DNA of 64,000 bases. Origin: DAOULY01 sp034414595. Its GTDB lineage: Bacteria; Chloroflexota; Dehalococcoidia; SZUA-161; JAUWZY01. The notes beneath the pieces are model-generated. The model did no database searches, was not told where the DNA came from, and was given only the letters and a program-made list of their open reading frames with translations. The position numbers were made by a program, and so were the translations under genes. Positions within the stretch are counted from its first letter, which is position 1; every line of letters begins with the position of its first letter. Below, one piece after another: positions 24,626-33,446 of the stretch. The stretch spans positions 186,001 through 250,000 of the forward strand of contig DAOULY010000016.1 in NCBI GenBank assembly GCA_034414595.1, read 5' to 3'.

Positions 24626-24772
24626 TTCGCACCTACAATCATTGTCGGCCCAATTTGCGGTGGGGACAATACTGCGTCAGAGTGATTAACAGGCGATAAG
24701 CCAGTAACCCTTTATGGGGAGGGGTTTGCCAGATGCTAATCGGTAGTGAATGTATATCTCGACAGGACTGAG

Positions 24773-25444
24773 TCAAGGGCCCTGTTGCTCGGGCTCCTCT
24801 CCTGCCAGTCCTTTGCGTACTGCGTAGGCTGCGGCCTGGCTCCTGCTCTGCAGGTGTAACTTCTCCATGATATTGCGCAGATGAGTCTTGACGGTATTCT
24901 CAGAGAGGAAAAGGGCATTGGCAATATCTTTGTTGCTGGCACCTTGGGCTACCAGTTGCAACACCTCTCTTTCCCTTTGGCTCAAGCCAGTCGACTGCTC
25001 ATCCTGCCTGAGTTCTTTTCCTGCCTTGAACTGGGTGAGCATCTTTGATGCCATAGAAGGAGAGACTATAACCCCCCCCTTGGCGATGTGATTGACGGCG
25101 TGGAGTAACTCCTCCGGTTCTACATCTTTGAGGATATAGCCTTTAGCACCAGCTTCTATTGCCGAAAATAGGTCAGCCTCTTTCTCGGAGACGGTTAAGA
25201 TGACGACATTGACCTGGGGCATCTCCACCTGGAGAACTTTAATGGCGTCGACACCGCCGCAGCGTGGCATGAACAGGTCCATCAGGATGACATCAGGGTT
25301 CAGCTCCTTTGCCTTTTCTACGCCCTGGAGGCCATCTGAGGCCTCTCCAACTACCTCGATGGTCTCGTCATCGCTTAAGGTGCCGATGAGGCCGCGCCGA
25401 AACAAGGGATGGTCATCGACCACGAGCGCTCTAATGCGTTCCAT
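24773..25444 (-). CDS. NarL/LuxR-family response regulator
   Basis: A 223-residue complete NarL-type regulator: a receiver with acidic pair VVDDH, Asp56 (VILMDLFMP), Thr in ILTVS and Lys in ILKD, then a LuxR helix-turn-helix (LSQREREVLQLVAQGASNKDIA, recognition helix NTVKTHLRNIM). It is 59 bases after the sensor kinase on the same strand, so the two form a two-component pair. Position between the pilin and prepilin peptidase genes suggests control of pili (inferred). Confidence 0.94.
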   Translation of the reverse strand: MERIRALVVDDHPLFRRGLIGTLSDDETIEVVGEASDGLQGVEKAKELNPDVILMDLFMPRCGGVDAIKVLQVEMPQVNVVILTVSEKEADLFSAIEAGAKGYILKDVEPEELLHAVNHIAKGGVIVSPSMASKMLTQFKAGKELRQDEQSTGLSQREREVLQLVAQGASNKDIANALFLSENTVKTHLRNIMEKLHLQSRSQAAAYAVRKGLAGEEPEQQGP

Positions 25445-25503
25445 TTCAGCCCCTTCCCTTCTTATAATAAGCTTCCAAGTTACTAATGTCTGTTATGATA
25501 ATA

Positions 25504-26697
25504 TCAGATGCCTCGAGGTAGCGCTACTCTGATCTCGGTTCCCTGCCCTTGAGCCGAGGTAATAATAGCTACACCTCCGAGGTTCTCCGCCCGTTCCCTC
25601 ATGATGTTCAACCCGTGGTGATCTACTGAGTCAGTTGCTGGCGGCTCAGTAGTGGAGAATCCCTGTCCATCGTCTCTGATCACCATCTCCACTCCGTGGG
25701 GGCTGTTGCTCAGTTTCACCGATACCGTGCTGGCTACGGCGTGCTTCCTTATGTTGGTCAGTGCCTCTTGTGCGATGCGCAACAGCTGTAGCTGGGCAAG
25801 GGGAGACATGCTGAGCGGAGTTTGCGGTGATTCAAATTCGGTGTGGATGTTGTTTCTTACACCAAAGTCTTGGATATATTCGGACAGGGTCGGTATCAAG
25901 TCAAGGCCATCATCCTTCATACTCAAGGCATCGATGGACTCTCTGACATCGGCGTATGCATCTTTGGTCACCTCTTGTATATCGTCTAGCTCTGAAAGCG
26001 CGCGCTCGATGTTATTGGAGGCAACCCAATCCCTCACCAGCTTTGCTTTCATCTTGAGGTAGCCCAATGACTGGGCCACTCCATCATGTGTCTCCCTGCC
26101 GATTCTTCTGCGCTCATCAAGGATGGCGTCCTTCTCGATGCGGCGCTGGATGTTCAAATTGGTGCGGTAGGCGAGGGCCGCGATAATGAAACAGCTCATG
26201 ATGTAGATTATCAACAGGGTGAGGTAGTTGTCGGTCAGAATCCAGGCGATGTACTGGCTGATATGGCTGAAACCGACATGGGCCACGGTGAGGGAGAGGG
26301 CGGAAATAGCTGCTGCCAGATAGGCGTATCTCTGCTGAAACAGGAGGGCAGCAGTGATAATGGGGACCAGGGAGTAAAGAAGGAGACCGCTATCCAATCC
26401 ACCGGTGAAAAGGACAGCGAAGAGACAAAGGACGAGATCGCCCCACAGCACCAGGTGGGTGAGCAAGTCTCTCTGCCACCAGCGGAAAGGAGCAAAGACT
26501 TTCAAGATGGTGTACAAGCCGAGTAGCCCCAGGAGTAGATATACCCAGAAGTTCTCCCGGGTCTGTGGCAGGACGAAGACCATAAGCCCCACGCCCAGAG
26601 CAAAGGAGAAGAAGCGATACAGGGATAAGAGATGATAGATGCTCTGTTCGTAGGACGGTGGCTTTCTCGATCTGGTGGCCCCTTTGTTCTCCTCCAT
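25504..26697 (-). CDS. NarX/DegS-type sensor histidine kinase
   Basis: A 397-residue kinase with about six N-terminal membrane helices (roughly 27-175) and almost no extracellular loop, so it probably senses something in the membrane. The HisKA_3 dimerisation motif has His204 in RRRIGRETHDGVAQSLGYL. The ATPase domain shows QEALTNIRKHA (N box), RDDGQGF (G1) and GLNIMRERAENLGG (G2). It is first in the minus-strand group with two regulators. Its own promoter lies at 26730-26758. Confidence 0.94.
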   Translation of the reverse strand: MEENKGATRSRKPPSYEQSIYHLLSLYRFFSFALGVGLMVFVLPQTRENFWVYLLLGLLGLYTILKVFAPFRWWQRDLLTHLVLWGDLVLCLFAVLFTGGLDSGLLLYSLVPIITAALLFQQRYAYLAAAISALSLTVAHVGFSHISQYIAWILTDNYLTLLIIYIMSCFIIAALAYRTNLNIQRRIEKDAILDERRRIGRETHDGVAQSLGYLKMKAKLVRDWVASNNIERALSELDDIQEVTKDAYADVRESIDALSMKDDGLDLIPTLSEYIQDFGVRNNIHTEFESPQTPLSMSPLAQLQLLRIAQEALTNIRKHAVASTVSVKLSNSPHGVEMVIRDDGQGFSTTEPPATDSVDHHGLNIMRERAENLGGVAIITSAQGQGTEIRVALPRGI

Positions 26698-26729
26698 TCC
26701 CTTATTCAGTAAGTAAGTTATTTCGCTTT

Positions 26730-26758
26730 ATGTTATACCATATCGCCTTGACTGTCAA
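26730..26758 (-). promoter_or_regulatory. Promoter of the sensor kinase operon
   Basis: Minus-strand TTGACA (26753-26758), 17 bases, TAACAT (26730-26735), about 30 bases before the kinase start at 26697. Confidence 0.65.
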
Positions 26759-26780
26759 TGGCCTGTTTTGTATATACTCG

Positions 26781-26810
26781 TTGACTTTCAAGTGGAAGGC
26801 ATGGTATGTT
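26781..26810 (+). promoter_or_regulatory. Promoter of the prepilin peptidase gene
   Basis: TTGACT (26781-26786), 18 bases, TATGTT (26805-26810), about 40 bases before the ATG at 26853. It is divergent from, and back to back with, the kinase promoter. Confidence 0.5.
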
Positions 26811-26852
26811 AATTCCTGCTTCTTGTCGAGGCAGGTGTCTTGCTGATGTAAG

Positions 26853-27635
26853 ATGATAGCTGTTTATATAGTTGTATTCGCCTTGCTCGGGGCTGCCGTT
26901 GGCAGCTTTCTCAATGTTTGCATTGATCGCTTGCCCGTCGGGCAATCACTGGTCTATCCTCCTTCTCACTGTGTCGGCTGTGGGCGGCGCTTAGCCTCAC
27001 TGGATCTGATCCCTGTTTTCAGTTATCTCTGGCTGCGCGGCCGCTGCCGCTACTGCGGTGCTGCCATCCCAGTCCGCCTGTTTTTGGTCGAGCTGGCAAC
27101 GGCGATCATTTTCGCCTTGCTCTGGTGGAAGTATGGCTTGACCCCTGAGTTATTCATTGCTATCTTTTACAGCTGCCTGTTCCTTGTCATTCTGGTTATC
27201 GACCTCGATCATGGTTTGATCCTCAACAAAGTGGTCTATCCGTCAGCAGTCATCTCCTTCGGGCTTGCCCTCTTTCAATCGACTGGGCTCATCGACCCTG
27301 GGATCGTCCCTGGGATCGTCGATGCGTCGATTGGTGGAGCTGTTGGCTTGGCCATATTGCTGCTGCCGGTGGTTGTCTGGAGACATAGCATGGGCTTGGG
27401 GGATGTGAAAATGGCAGCGCTGATAGGACTGGTGGTCGGTTTCCCCCATGTCCTTGTAGCCCTGTTCATCGCCATTATTGGCGGCGGGCTGGTGGCCAGT
27501 GTCCTGCTCCTGTCCAAGGTGAAAAGTCGCAAACAGGCTATACCCTTTGGCCCCTTTCTGTCCCTCGGCGCTATGGTAGCCATCTTTTGGGGCGCGACTA
27601 TCTATCAGTGGTATCAATCACTACTCTTGGGCTGA
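26853..27635 (+). CDS. pilD: Prepilin peptidase / N-methyltransferase (A24)
   Basis: A 260-residue polytopic enzyme that cleaves prepilin leaders and methylates the new N terminus. The methyltransferase part has the zinc Cys pairs CVGC and CRYC (about 43-72). The catalytic Asp residues are in VIDLDHG and GLGDVKMA. Seven to eight hydrophobic helices are visible. It serves the pilins at 18.5-24 kb. The ribosome binding site is poor. It converges with the molybdopterin oxidoreductase gene. Confidence 0.95.
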   Translation: MIAVYIVVFALLGAAVGSFLNVCIDRLPVGQSLVYPPSHCVGCGRRLASLDLIPVFSYLWLRGRCRYCGAAIPVRLFLVELATAIIFALLWWKYGLTPELFIAIFYSCLFLVILVIDLDHGLILNKVVYPSAVISFGLALFQSTGLIDPGIVPGIVDASIGGAVGLAILLLPVVVWRHSMGLGDVKMAALIGLVVGFPHVLVALFIAIIGGGLVASVLLLSKVKSRKQAIPFGPFLSLGAMVAIFWGATIYQWYQSLLLG

Positions 27636-27663
27636 TGAGTGATACTCCCTTTCAAGCCGAGAT

Positions 27664-29904
27664 TCAGTACTGCTTGGCCTTGTAAACCCGGCACAGGCCC
27701 CATTTGAGGGGCCAACCTCCGCCCATTTTGTCGCAGACATCGGGATCGTCATCCGTGAGCACATTTATGTTGGACTCCCAGACACCATGCAACCACGGTT
27801 CTTCTCCGGGGAGCTCAGGGAACCACCAACCATGCTCGCAGTGGACCACCCTGGGGTCGATTCCCTTGAACAGTTTACATTTCATCCTTATCCTGCCCCG
27901 TGGGGACTCAATCCAGACCCAGTCGCCGTCTTCTATACCCAGTTCGGCTGCTTTTTCCGGGTGAATCTGCACCAGGGGATGAGGGTACCTGCGGCGTATG
28001 GAATCGATCTGGCGATGCTCAGAGTGGAAATAGACTCGGATTCTACCCCCTGTGTTCAGCATCAGCGGATATTCCTTGGCCAGCTCTGGCTTGCTAACCG
28101 GGTTTTCATGAGGTTCCTCATAGCTGGGCAGGGGATCATATCCCAGCTGCTCCAGGATGGTGGAACTTAGCTCGGCCTTTCCGGTGGGGGTGCCGAAGCC
28201 CATCTGCTCATACTTGCGGTACTGCCGCGGTGGAGCTTCATGTCCCCCCTGGGCCATGAACTCCTTGAAGGTCAGACCTATTGGCTCAAGCATGTAGTCA
28301 TAGACTTGTTCCAGGTCTTCCCAGGGCCAGTACTTTTCCTGTCCGAGCCTGATGCCGAGCCCGCGCATGATCTCGTAGTCGGTTTTGCGGTCATATTCAC
28401 CGGGTATTGTCGATGGCAGCGCTTTTTCACCACCGAGAATGGTGTCCAATGTACCCAATCCGGCGGCGAGGTAAGGTCTCTCCAGCCATGAGGCCACTGG
28501 GAGGACATAATCGGCAAGCTCGGCAGATGGAGTCAGCCAGTAGTCCTGGACGACATAGAGGTCCAGGCTCTTCAACGCCTTATGGATCAGCTTGATGTTG
28601 GGCTGGGTGATCATGGGATTGCTGGCGACGCCGAGCATGGCCCTGACCGGGTAGGGCTCACCGCTGAGTATGGCCCGATATACCGAGGGATGGTGAGCTG
28701 CGGCAAAGGCATGTTGCCCTGAGACTGGTTTGCCCCATACTTTCATTACGTGGGGCATGATCGCATCATGTCCCGGCCAGCCAATGAATCTAAAGCGGTC
28801 TGTTCCTATTTGCTTCTTCTTTTGCTCCGGCGGTTGCATCTCGCGGAGTTCCAGTTCGGGCTCGGTCACGCATCTCGCCGGCCCCGGTATATAGTCACCG
28901 CCTGGAACATCGATGCTCCCTGTGATCATGCTCAGGATGAACTTGGCCTGTATGCCAGCGATGGCGCTGCTCTGTTGCTCCAGCCCCATACCGTTGGTGG
29001 TTATTGTCGGTGTATTATTGGCATACATCCTGGCGGCTTCCCTGATCTGCTCCGCCGGGAGCCAGGTGAGCTCGGCCACCTTCTCCGGGGTATACTCTCT
29101 GGCCCTTTCCCTGAGCTCGGCGAAGCCGTGGCACCATTTCTCCACGAATTCCTTATCGTAGAGATCCTCCTCGATGATCACATTTATCATGGACATGAGT
29201 AGCGCGGTGTCAGTGCCCGGCCTGAGCTGGAGCCAGATATCGGCCAGCTCCGCGGTCTCCGTTCTCCTGGGATCGAGGACGATGAGCTTGACTCCTTGCT
29301 CTTTGGCGTCACGTACCGACTTCCACATATGGGGCCTGCTCTCGGGAGGGTTGATCCCGATGAGCATAACGCATCCGGTGGTCATCTTACCTTGGGCGTC
29401 TTTCTCAAACCTGAGGAAGGTGCGGTGAATAGGAGGCCAGCCCAACATGGCGGTGCCCATGTTAATACATGGGGCGTGGCACACATTGGCAGGGCTTACA
29501 TTATTTGGGGTGCCGAACAAGTTCAAAAATCGTGGCGAGACCCACATCGTCGTCCTCAGAGTACCACCATGAAAGGCAAGCGTCTCTGCCCCATATTTGG
29601 CTCTTAGTTCTCCCATCTTGTCAGCGATCTCATCGAAGGCCTGCTCCCATGAAATCTGCTGCCACTTGCCTTCCCCTTTTTCTCCGGCCCTCTTAAGGGG
29701 GAAAGTGATGCGGTCCGGGTGGTACATGAACTCTGCCGTCCCGCGGAACCTGGGGCAAGCCTCGATCGGCGGCCATACTGTAGCTGCTCGAGGATGAGAC
29801 TTGTCCTCCTCCATCTTGACCATCTTCCCATTCTCGCTATACACCAGGATTCGACACCGGGGATTGCAAAACTCACATATCGCACTCTTCACTTCTTGGG
29901 CCAT
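27664..29904 (-). CDS. Molybdopterin oxidoreductase, DMSO-reductase superfamily (A)
   Basis: A 746-residue Mo/W-bisPGD enzyme. The [4Fe-4S] ligands are Cys10, Cys13, Cys17 and Cys50. A likely metal ligand is the Cys of NVCHAP, where the following His resembles formate-dehydrogenase-like active sites. Other marks are LIGINPPES, LDPRRTETAELAD, LRPGTDTALLMSM and the C-terminal molydopterin dinucleotide domain (IHPEKAAELGIEDGDWVWIESPRGR). No twin-Arg signal is visible, so it is probably cytoplasmic. It is downstream of an Fe-S aldo/keto reductase on the same strand; no separate Fe-S or membrane subunit is adjacent. The substrate cannot be assigned. Confidence 0.9.
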   Translation of the reverse strand: MAQEVKSAICEFCNPRCRILVYSENGKMVKMEEDKSHPRAATVWPPIEACPRFRGTAEFMYHPDRITFPLKRAGEKGEGKWQQISWEQAFDEIADKMGELRAKYGAETLAFHGGTLRTTMWVSPRFLNLFGTPNNVSPANVCHAPCINMGTAMLGWPPIHRTFLRFEKDAQGKMTTGCVMLIGINPPESRPHMWKSVRDAKEQGVKLIVLDPRRTETAELADIWLQLRPGTDTALLMSMINVIIEEDLYDKEFVEKWCHGFAELRERAREYTPEKVAELTWLPAEQIREAARMYANNTPTITTNGMGLEQQSSAIAGIQAKFILSMITGSIDVPGGDYIPGPARCVTEPELELREMQPPEQKKKQIGTDRFRFIGWPGHDAIMPHVMKVWGKPVSGQHAFAAAHHPSVYRAILSGEPYPVRAMLGVASNPMITQPNIKLIHKALKSLDLYVVQDYWLTPSAELADYVLPVASWLERPYLAAGLGTLDTILGGEKALPSTIPGEYDRKTDYEIMRGLGIRLGQEKYWPWEDLEQVYDYMLEPIGLTFKEFMAQGGHEAPPRQYRKYEQMGFGTPTGKAELSSTILEQLGYDPLPSYEEPHENPVSKPELAKEYPLMLNTGGRIRVYFHSEHRQIDSIRRRYPHPLVQIHPEKAAELGIEDGDWVWIESPRGRIRMKCKLFKGIDPRVVHCEHGWWFPELPGEEPWLHGVWESNINVLTDDDPDVCDKMGGGWPLKWGLCRVYKAKQY

Positions 29905-29976
29905 ACTGACAACCTCCTTTCCTAAATTCTTATCTCAAAATCGGCCCATCTGTAGCGGGGTCTGGCTTGACATCGG

Positions 29977-31020
29977 CTATGTCGCAGCCGTCTCCTGATA
30001 TTTCTTCTTCAGTTCTCTATATAAGGCGGCGTATTCCTCAATCAGCTCTCTTATCGGCAGCTGGTAGGGGCATCGTTCCTCACACTCCCCGCACTGGGTG
30101 CAGTCCTGAGACTTCGCCAGCCCGTCTCCGATGCGGCCCTTGAACAGTGACGCGAGAGGGAGTCGGCTCATAAAACTGCGAATCTCCAGCACCGTGGATA
30201 TGGGAATCTCTTGAGGGCACGGTTGGCAGTAGTCGCAGCGCCGACAGAACTTGGTGCCCAGCTCCTCCCTGAGTCGCTGCATCTCCTGCTGTTCCTCCTC
30301 GGTCATCTCCAACGGCCCGCTGAGCACCTGGACGATCTCATCTACATGGTGGACGTGCTCGGCGCCCACCAATACAGCAATATCGGGGAACTGGAACAGA
30401 TACTTGAACGCGATGGCGACATTATTCAGCACACCGCCCTCTAACGGCTTCATGGCGATAAAGCCGACATCGTGTTCCCGGCACAGGGGTAGCAGCTTTT
30501 CTGCGGGCTCGGCGGTGATGCAGTTGAAGGGGAACATCAGGGTTTCGAACTGGTCTGACTTCACTGCCTCTATGGCCACGTCCATTTTGTGACTGGTGAT
30601 GCCAATGTGCTTGATCTTGCCTCTTCCCTTGGCCTCTTCAAGCACAGGCCTGAGCCCTTTGGGATCCAGAACCTGGGCTAGGGCATCGAAATCGTTGACG
30701 AAGTGAAACTGGTACAGGTCTATGACATCGACCCCAAACCGCTTCATGCAGAGTTCAAGGTGCTCCTGAAGGAGATCAGCCTTTCGAGCATTGGACTTTG
30801 AGGCCAGCACCAGACCCTGGCGCCGTCCATGGATCGCCTTGCCAATGCGTTCCTCACTGGTGGTATAAGAAGCGGCGGAGTCGATAAAGGTGATGCCCGA
30901 ATCGAGGCATCTCCTGATGACTGCAATCGCCTCCTCATCTGACACGCGCTGGATGGGTATGCTGCCGAAGCCCAGCTTGGAGACGATCAGCCCGCTTCGT
31001 CCCAATTTTACTTTCTCCAT
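29977..31020 (-). CDS. Aldo/keto reductase with C-terminal ferredoxin domain
   Basis: A 347-residue protein. The TIM-barrel AKR part has the tetrad visible: Asp in FIDSAASY, the Tyr of the same motif, Lys in LASKSN, and His in YQFHFV. The C-terminal part carries two cysteine clusters, CRRCDYCQPCP and CTQCGECEERCPY, typical of Fe-S aldo/keto reductases. It could pass electrons between an aldehyde or ketone substrate and ferredoxin. CCAGGAGAA precedes the ATG. It lies between the PAC2 gene and the molybdopterin oxidoreductase, all on the minus strand. Confidence 0.93.
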   Translation of the reverse strand: MEKVKLGRSGLIVSKLGFGSIPIQRVSDEEAIAVIRRCLDSGITFIDSAASYTTSEERIGKAIHGRRQGLVLASKSNARKADLLQEHLELCMKRFGVDVIDLYQFHFVNDFDALAQVLDPKGLRPVLEEAKGRGKIKHIGITSHKMDVAIEAVKSDQFETLMFPFNCITAEPAEKLLPLCREHDVGFIAMKPLEGGVLNNVAIAFKYLFQFPDIAVLVGAEHVHHVDEIVQVLSGPLEMTEEEQQEMQRLREELGTKFCRRCDYCQPCPQEIPISTVLEIRSFMSRLPLASLFKGRIGDGLAKSQDCTQCGECEERCPYQLPIRELIEEYAALYRELKKKYQETAAT

Positions 31021-31102
31021 TGAATTCTCCTGGTCCGAAAACTGAATTTAGCCTTGCTGATTTACTGCTTCCGTACCGATCACAGCGGCTAACTGCTGAG
31101 TT

Positions 31103-31987
31103 CTATTCCTCGCTGTCCTTTTTATCTCTGAGGAAGTCCTCCACTTCCCTGATGATCTCCTCAGGCCCGGCTGCTTCATGTGTGTCGGCAAGCCTGTATT
31201 CCTCCTCCAGCTTCTTCACGTACTCTGCGAGCTCTGGTTTTTGTGCCACAGCCATATTTATCTGTTCGTCCAGCTCCTCTCCCTCTTGTTTGATATCGTC
31301 GAGGTCGATAGCCATCTCCAGCATGGCGGTTAGCCTTATCAGTATACTATAGCAGACTTTGCTGTTTGGAGTCTGAATGTAATGGGGGGCATGGCCCCAG
31401 ATGCTGGCAGACTTGAGATTCCTTTTCGTGGCCGAGTAAAGTAGCAGGCTGTGCACGCTGGAGGGGCCATGATAGCTGGTGGGCTCTATATTGTACTTCC
31501 TCAGTTCTGCTTCCAATGCCTGGTCATTGGACACTGCCGATATTATCGGCTCCATGGTATGAGGAACTCTGTCGTAAGTTCCTCCTATGGTGTATATCCG
31601 CTGCACTGAGAGTTCCTGGGCCAAATTGAGAAACACGTCCGCGTATTCATTCCACCTCAGATGCGGCTCAACACCAAGCACCAGGATGAGGTCGTGCCCA
31701 GTGCTTTCCTTATTGTTCCAGGCCCAGAATCCGGTTGAAGGTAGACTGAGGTCCTTCACCTGGCCATCTTCGATCACAGTCGTGGGGCGTAATAGCTCCA
31801 CTCCTGGGGATTGGAAGATGTAGAAATCGTTGGGATCGATCTCAGCGAATTTGCGAGCATTCAATTTGTTTCGGAGGTAGCGCACGGCCCCAGAAGAAAC
31901 CTTACCGGCGTCTGGCCAGCCGTCAAACCCGGCAACCAAATAGGGGCTGTTTAGCTTGGGCTTTTTATAGAAGGTGAACTTGGACAT
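31103..31987 (-). CDS. PAC2-family protein
   Basis: A 294-residue protein of the PAC2 (proteasome assembly chaperone-like) family: LVAGFDGWPDAGKVSSGAVRYL at the N terminus, IYTIGGTYDRVPH in the middle, and a helical, acidic C terminus (EELDEQINMAVAQKPELAEYVKKLEEE). Bacterial members are often near proteasome-like or ligase genes, but none is here. The function is unknown. It is first in the minus-strand group with the aldo/keto reductase and Mo enzyme. Confidence 0.85.
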   Translation of the reverse strand: MSKFTFYKKPKLNSPYLVAGFDGWPDAGKVSSGAVRYLRNKLNARKFAEIDPNDFYIFQSPGVELLRPTTVIEDGQVKDLSLPSTGFWAWNNKESTGHDLILVLGVEPHLRWNEYADVFLNLAQELSVQRIYTIGGTYDRVPHTMEPIISAVSNDQALEAELRKYNIEPTSYHGPSSVHSLLLYSATKRNLKSASIWGHAPHYIQTPNSKVCYSILIRLTAMLEMAIDLDDIKQEGEELDEQINMAVAQKPELAEYVKKLEEEYRLADTHEAAGPEEIIREVEDFLRDKKDSEE

Positions 31988-32007
31988 GACCTGAAATACC
32001 TGCTTCT

Positions 32008-32016
32008 ATTTTAGCA
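32008..32016 (-). promoter_or_regulatory. Extended -10 element before the PAC2 gene
   Basis: Minus-strand TGCTAAAAT (TG plus TAAAAT at 32008-32013) lies about 20 bases before the start at 31987. The matching -35 (TTTATC) is weak. Confidence 0.4.
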
Positions 32017-32122
32017 CGGAAATCGGTGTTGATAAACCACAAACATGCACGGCTCCCTCCGTTGCCAGTATAATACTTGTATGGCACGAAGAGCGTCCAA
32101 AGTTTGATTTGGCGTGGAGAAG

Positions 32123-32680
32123 ATGGCGGAGGTTTTCCAAGAACCGGCGCGCTTTCTACAAGATAGCATAGACTTCTTGCCCCTCGGACGAGCTCTGGAC
32201 ATAGCCATGGGCCAGGGACGAAATGCCATCTACCTGGCAAAGAGGGGCTTTGTCGTCGAGGGTGTTGACATATCCCCTGATGCTGTGAAAACAGCGCTCG
32301 AGGCAGCCCAGCGCGCTGGCGTGACCATAAAAGCTCAAGTAGCAGACCTGGAAGGTGGCTATCAGATTGAGAAGGAAGCCTATGATGTCATTATCTGCTT
32401 CAATTACCTGCAACGTTCTCTGATCCCCCAGATAAAAGACGGGCTTAAAGAAGGTGGCGTGGTGGTCTATGAGACCTTCACTGTGGACCAGCCGAAATTC
32501 GGTAAACCGAGAAATCCGGACTATCTGCTGCAACATGTTGAATTGCTACACTTGTTCAAGGAGCTCCAATGCCTTCGCTATCGCGAGGGAGTTGTGGATG
32601 GTCCCCAGGCCGTGGCTGGTATTGTGGCTAAGAAGCAGCGCACGAATATTGCCCCGCGCCATGGCGTGGAAAGAGCATAG
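32123..32680 (+). CDS. SAM-dependent methyltransferase (TehB-like)
   Basis: About 185 residues. The motif I sequence is RALDIAMGQGRNAIYLAKRG, in which the usual GCGxGR is MGQGR as in TehB-type enzymes. VDISPDAVKTA follows as motif post-I, and the later YDVIICFNYLQRSLIPQI region is typical of the tellurite-resistance-type group. The gene could methylate a small oxyanion or thiol; this is not proven. ATG 32123 or GTG 32114 may start it. A lone TATAAT at 32069-32074 may be its -10. It is divergent from PAC2. Confidence 0.83.
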   Translation: MAEVFQEPARFLQDSIDFLPLGRALDIAMGQGRNAIYLAKRGFVVEGVDISPDAVKTALEAAQRAGVTIKAQVADLEGGYQIEKEAYDVIICFNYLQRSLIPQIKDGLKEGGVVVYETFTVDQPKFGKPRNPDYLLQHVELLHLFKELQCLRYREGVVDGPQAVAGIVAKKQRTNIAPRHGVERA

Positions 32681-32689
32681 CACTTCTCG

Positions 32690-32718
32690 TTGACAAATAT
32701 GCCTGCTGCCATTAGAAT
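32690..32718 (+). promoter_or_regulatory. Strong promoter of the isochorismatase-led cluster
   Basis: TTGACA (32690-32695), 17 bases, TAGAAT (32713-32718): one of the best housekeeping promoters in the window. It lies just before a leader hairpin and the ATG at 32778. Confidence 0.8.
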
Positions 32719-32729
32719 TGAGACAGCTT

Positions 32730-32757
32730 GAGCAGCGGTCATCGCTGTCCGCTGCTC
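32730..32757 (+). promoter_or_regulatory. Leader inverted repeat before the isochorismatase-like gene
   Basis: The arms GAGCAGCGG (32730-32738) and CCGCTGCTC (32749-32757) are perfect, with a 10-base loop. It would lie at the very 5-prime end of the transcript, about 20 bases before the start codon, with no T-tract, so a regulator site or mRNA stabiliser is more likely than a terminator. Confidence 0.55.
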
Positions 32758-32777
32758 GAACATGTGGGAGGGGCCCA

Positions 32778-33401
32778 ATGGTAGCATATTCGATCGATCC
32801 CCAAAAGACCGCTTTGCTCGTCATCGACATGATAAATGACTTTGTGAAGCCCGGGGCTCCACGTGAGAACCCTGAGATCCGGGAGAAGTTGATTCCTCGA
32901 CTGAAGAAGCTGATACTGCACTGCCGTGCCAAAGGCATCCCGGTGATTTACGCTTGCCACACCCATCGCAAGGACGGCAGCGATCTGGGGGTTCTGGCTC
33001 AGGCCTTGCCGGGGACGGAGATATCCTTCATCAGAGGGTCCGAGGGAGTCGAGGTCTATGCTGAGATCAAGCCCGAGGAGGGCGATATCGTCATCGAGAA
33101 GCACAAGTATGGTGCCTTCTATGGCACTGAGCTTGAGCTGATTTTGAGAAGCATGGGCAAAGATACCCTGATCATCACTGGCACTGCCACCAATCTCAGT
33201 TGCGAGACGGCAGCGAGAGACGCGACCAACAGGGATTTCAAGGTAGTCTTCCCCAGCGACGGCAATGTGGCCAGGGATCTGCACGATATGGGATGGGGCC
33301 CTATTCCCAAGGAGGAGATCCAGAGGGTCGTGCTCAGCACCATGGCCTACCGTTTCGCCAGGGTATTGTCCATTGATGAACTGATAGCGGAGCTTGGCTA
33401 A
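32778..33401 (+). CDS. Isochorismatase-fold hydrolase, Ser at the nucleophile position
   Basis: A 207-residue protein of the isochorismatase-like family. The catalytic Asp is in ALLVIDMINDF and the Lys in VIEKHKYGAF. The nucleophile region reads TNLSCETAARDA. Compared with the amidohydrolase pattern TNVCVE, the catalytic Cys position is Ser and a Cys follows. True isochorismatases also lack that Cys (EntB has Gly followed by Cys as I recall), so hydrolysis of an ether-type bond, not an amide, is plausible. The start is ATG 32778 with GGGAGGGG upstream. It leads a group including an EntE-like ligase and an SDR. Confidence 0.85.
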   Translation: MVAYSIDPQKTALLVIDMINDFVKPGAPRENPEIREKLIPRLKKLILHCRAKGIPVIYACHTHRKDGSDLGVLAQALPGTEISFIRGSEGVEVYAEIKPEEGDIVIEKHKYGAFYGTELELILRSMGKDTLIITGTATNLSCETAARDATNRDFKVVFPSDGNVARDLHDMGWGPIPKEEIQRVVLSTMAYRFARVLSIDELIAELG

Positions 33402-33446
33402 GCCTGTCTCTTTAGACCCTCAGCTCGGTTTGGAAAGGGGATACGA

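Noticed and set aside
32069..32074. Perfect TATAAT before the TehB-like methyltransferase
   Set aside because: No acceptable -35 lies 16-19 bases upstream, so it is only mentioned in the gene entry and not listed as a promoter.
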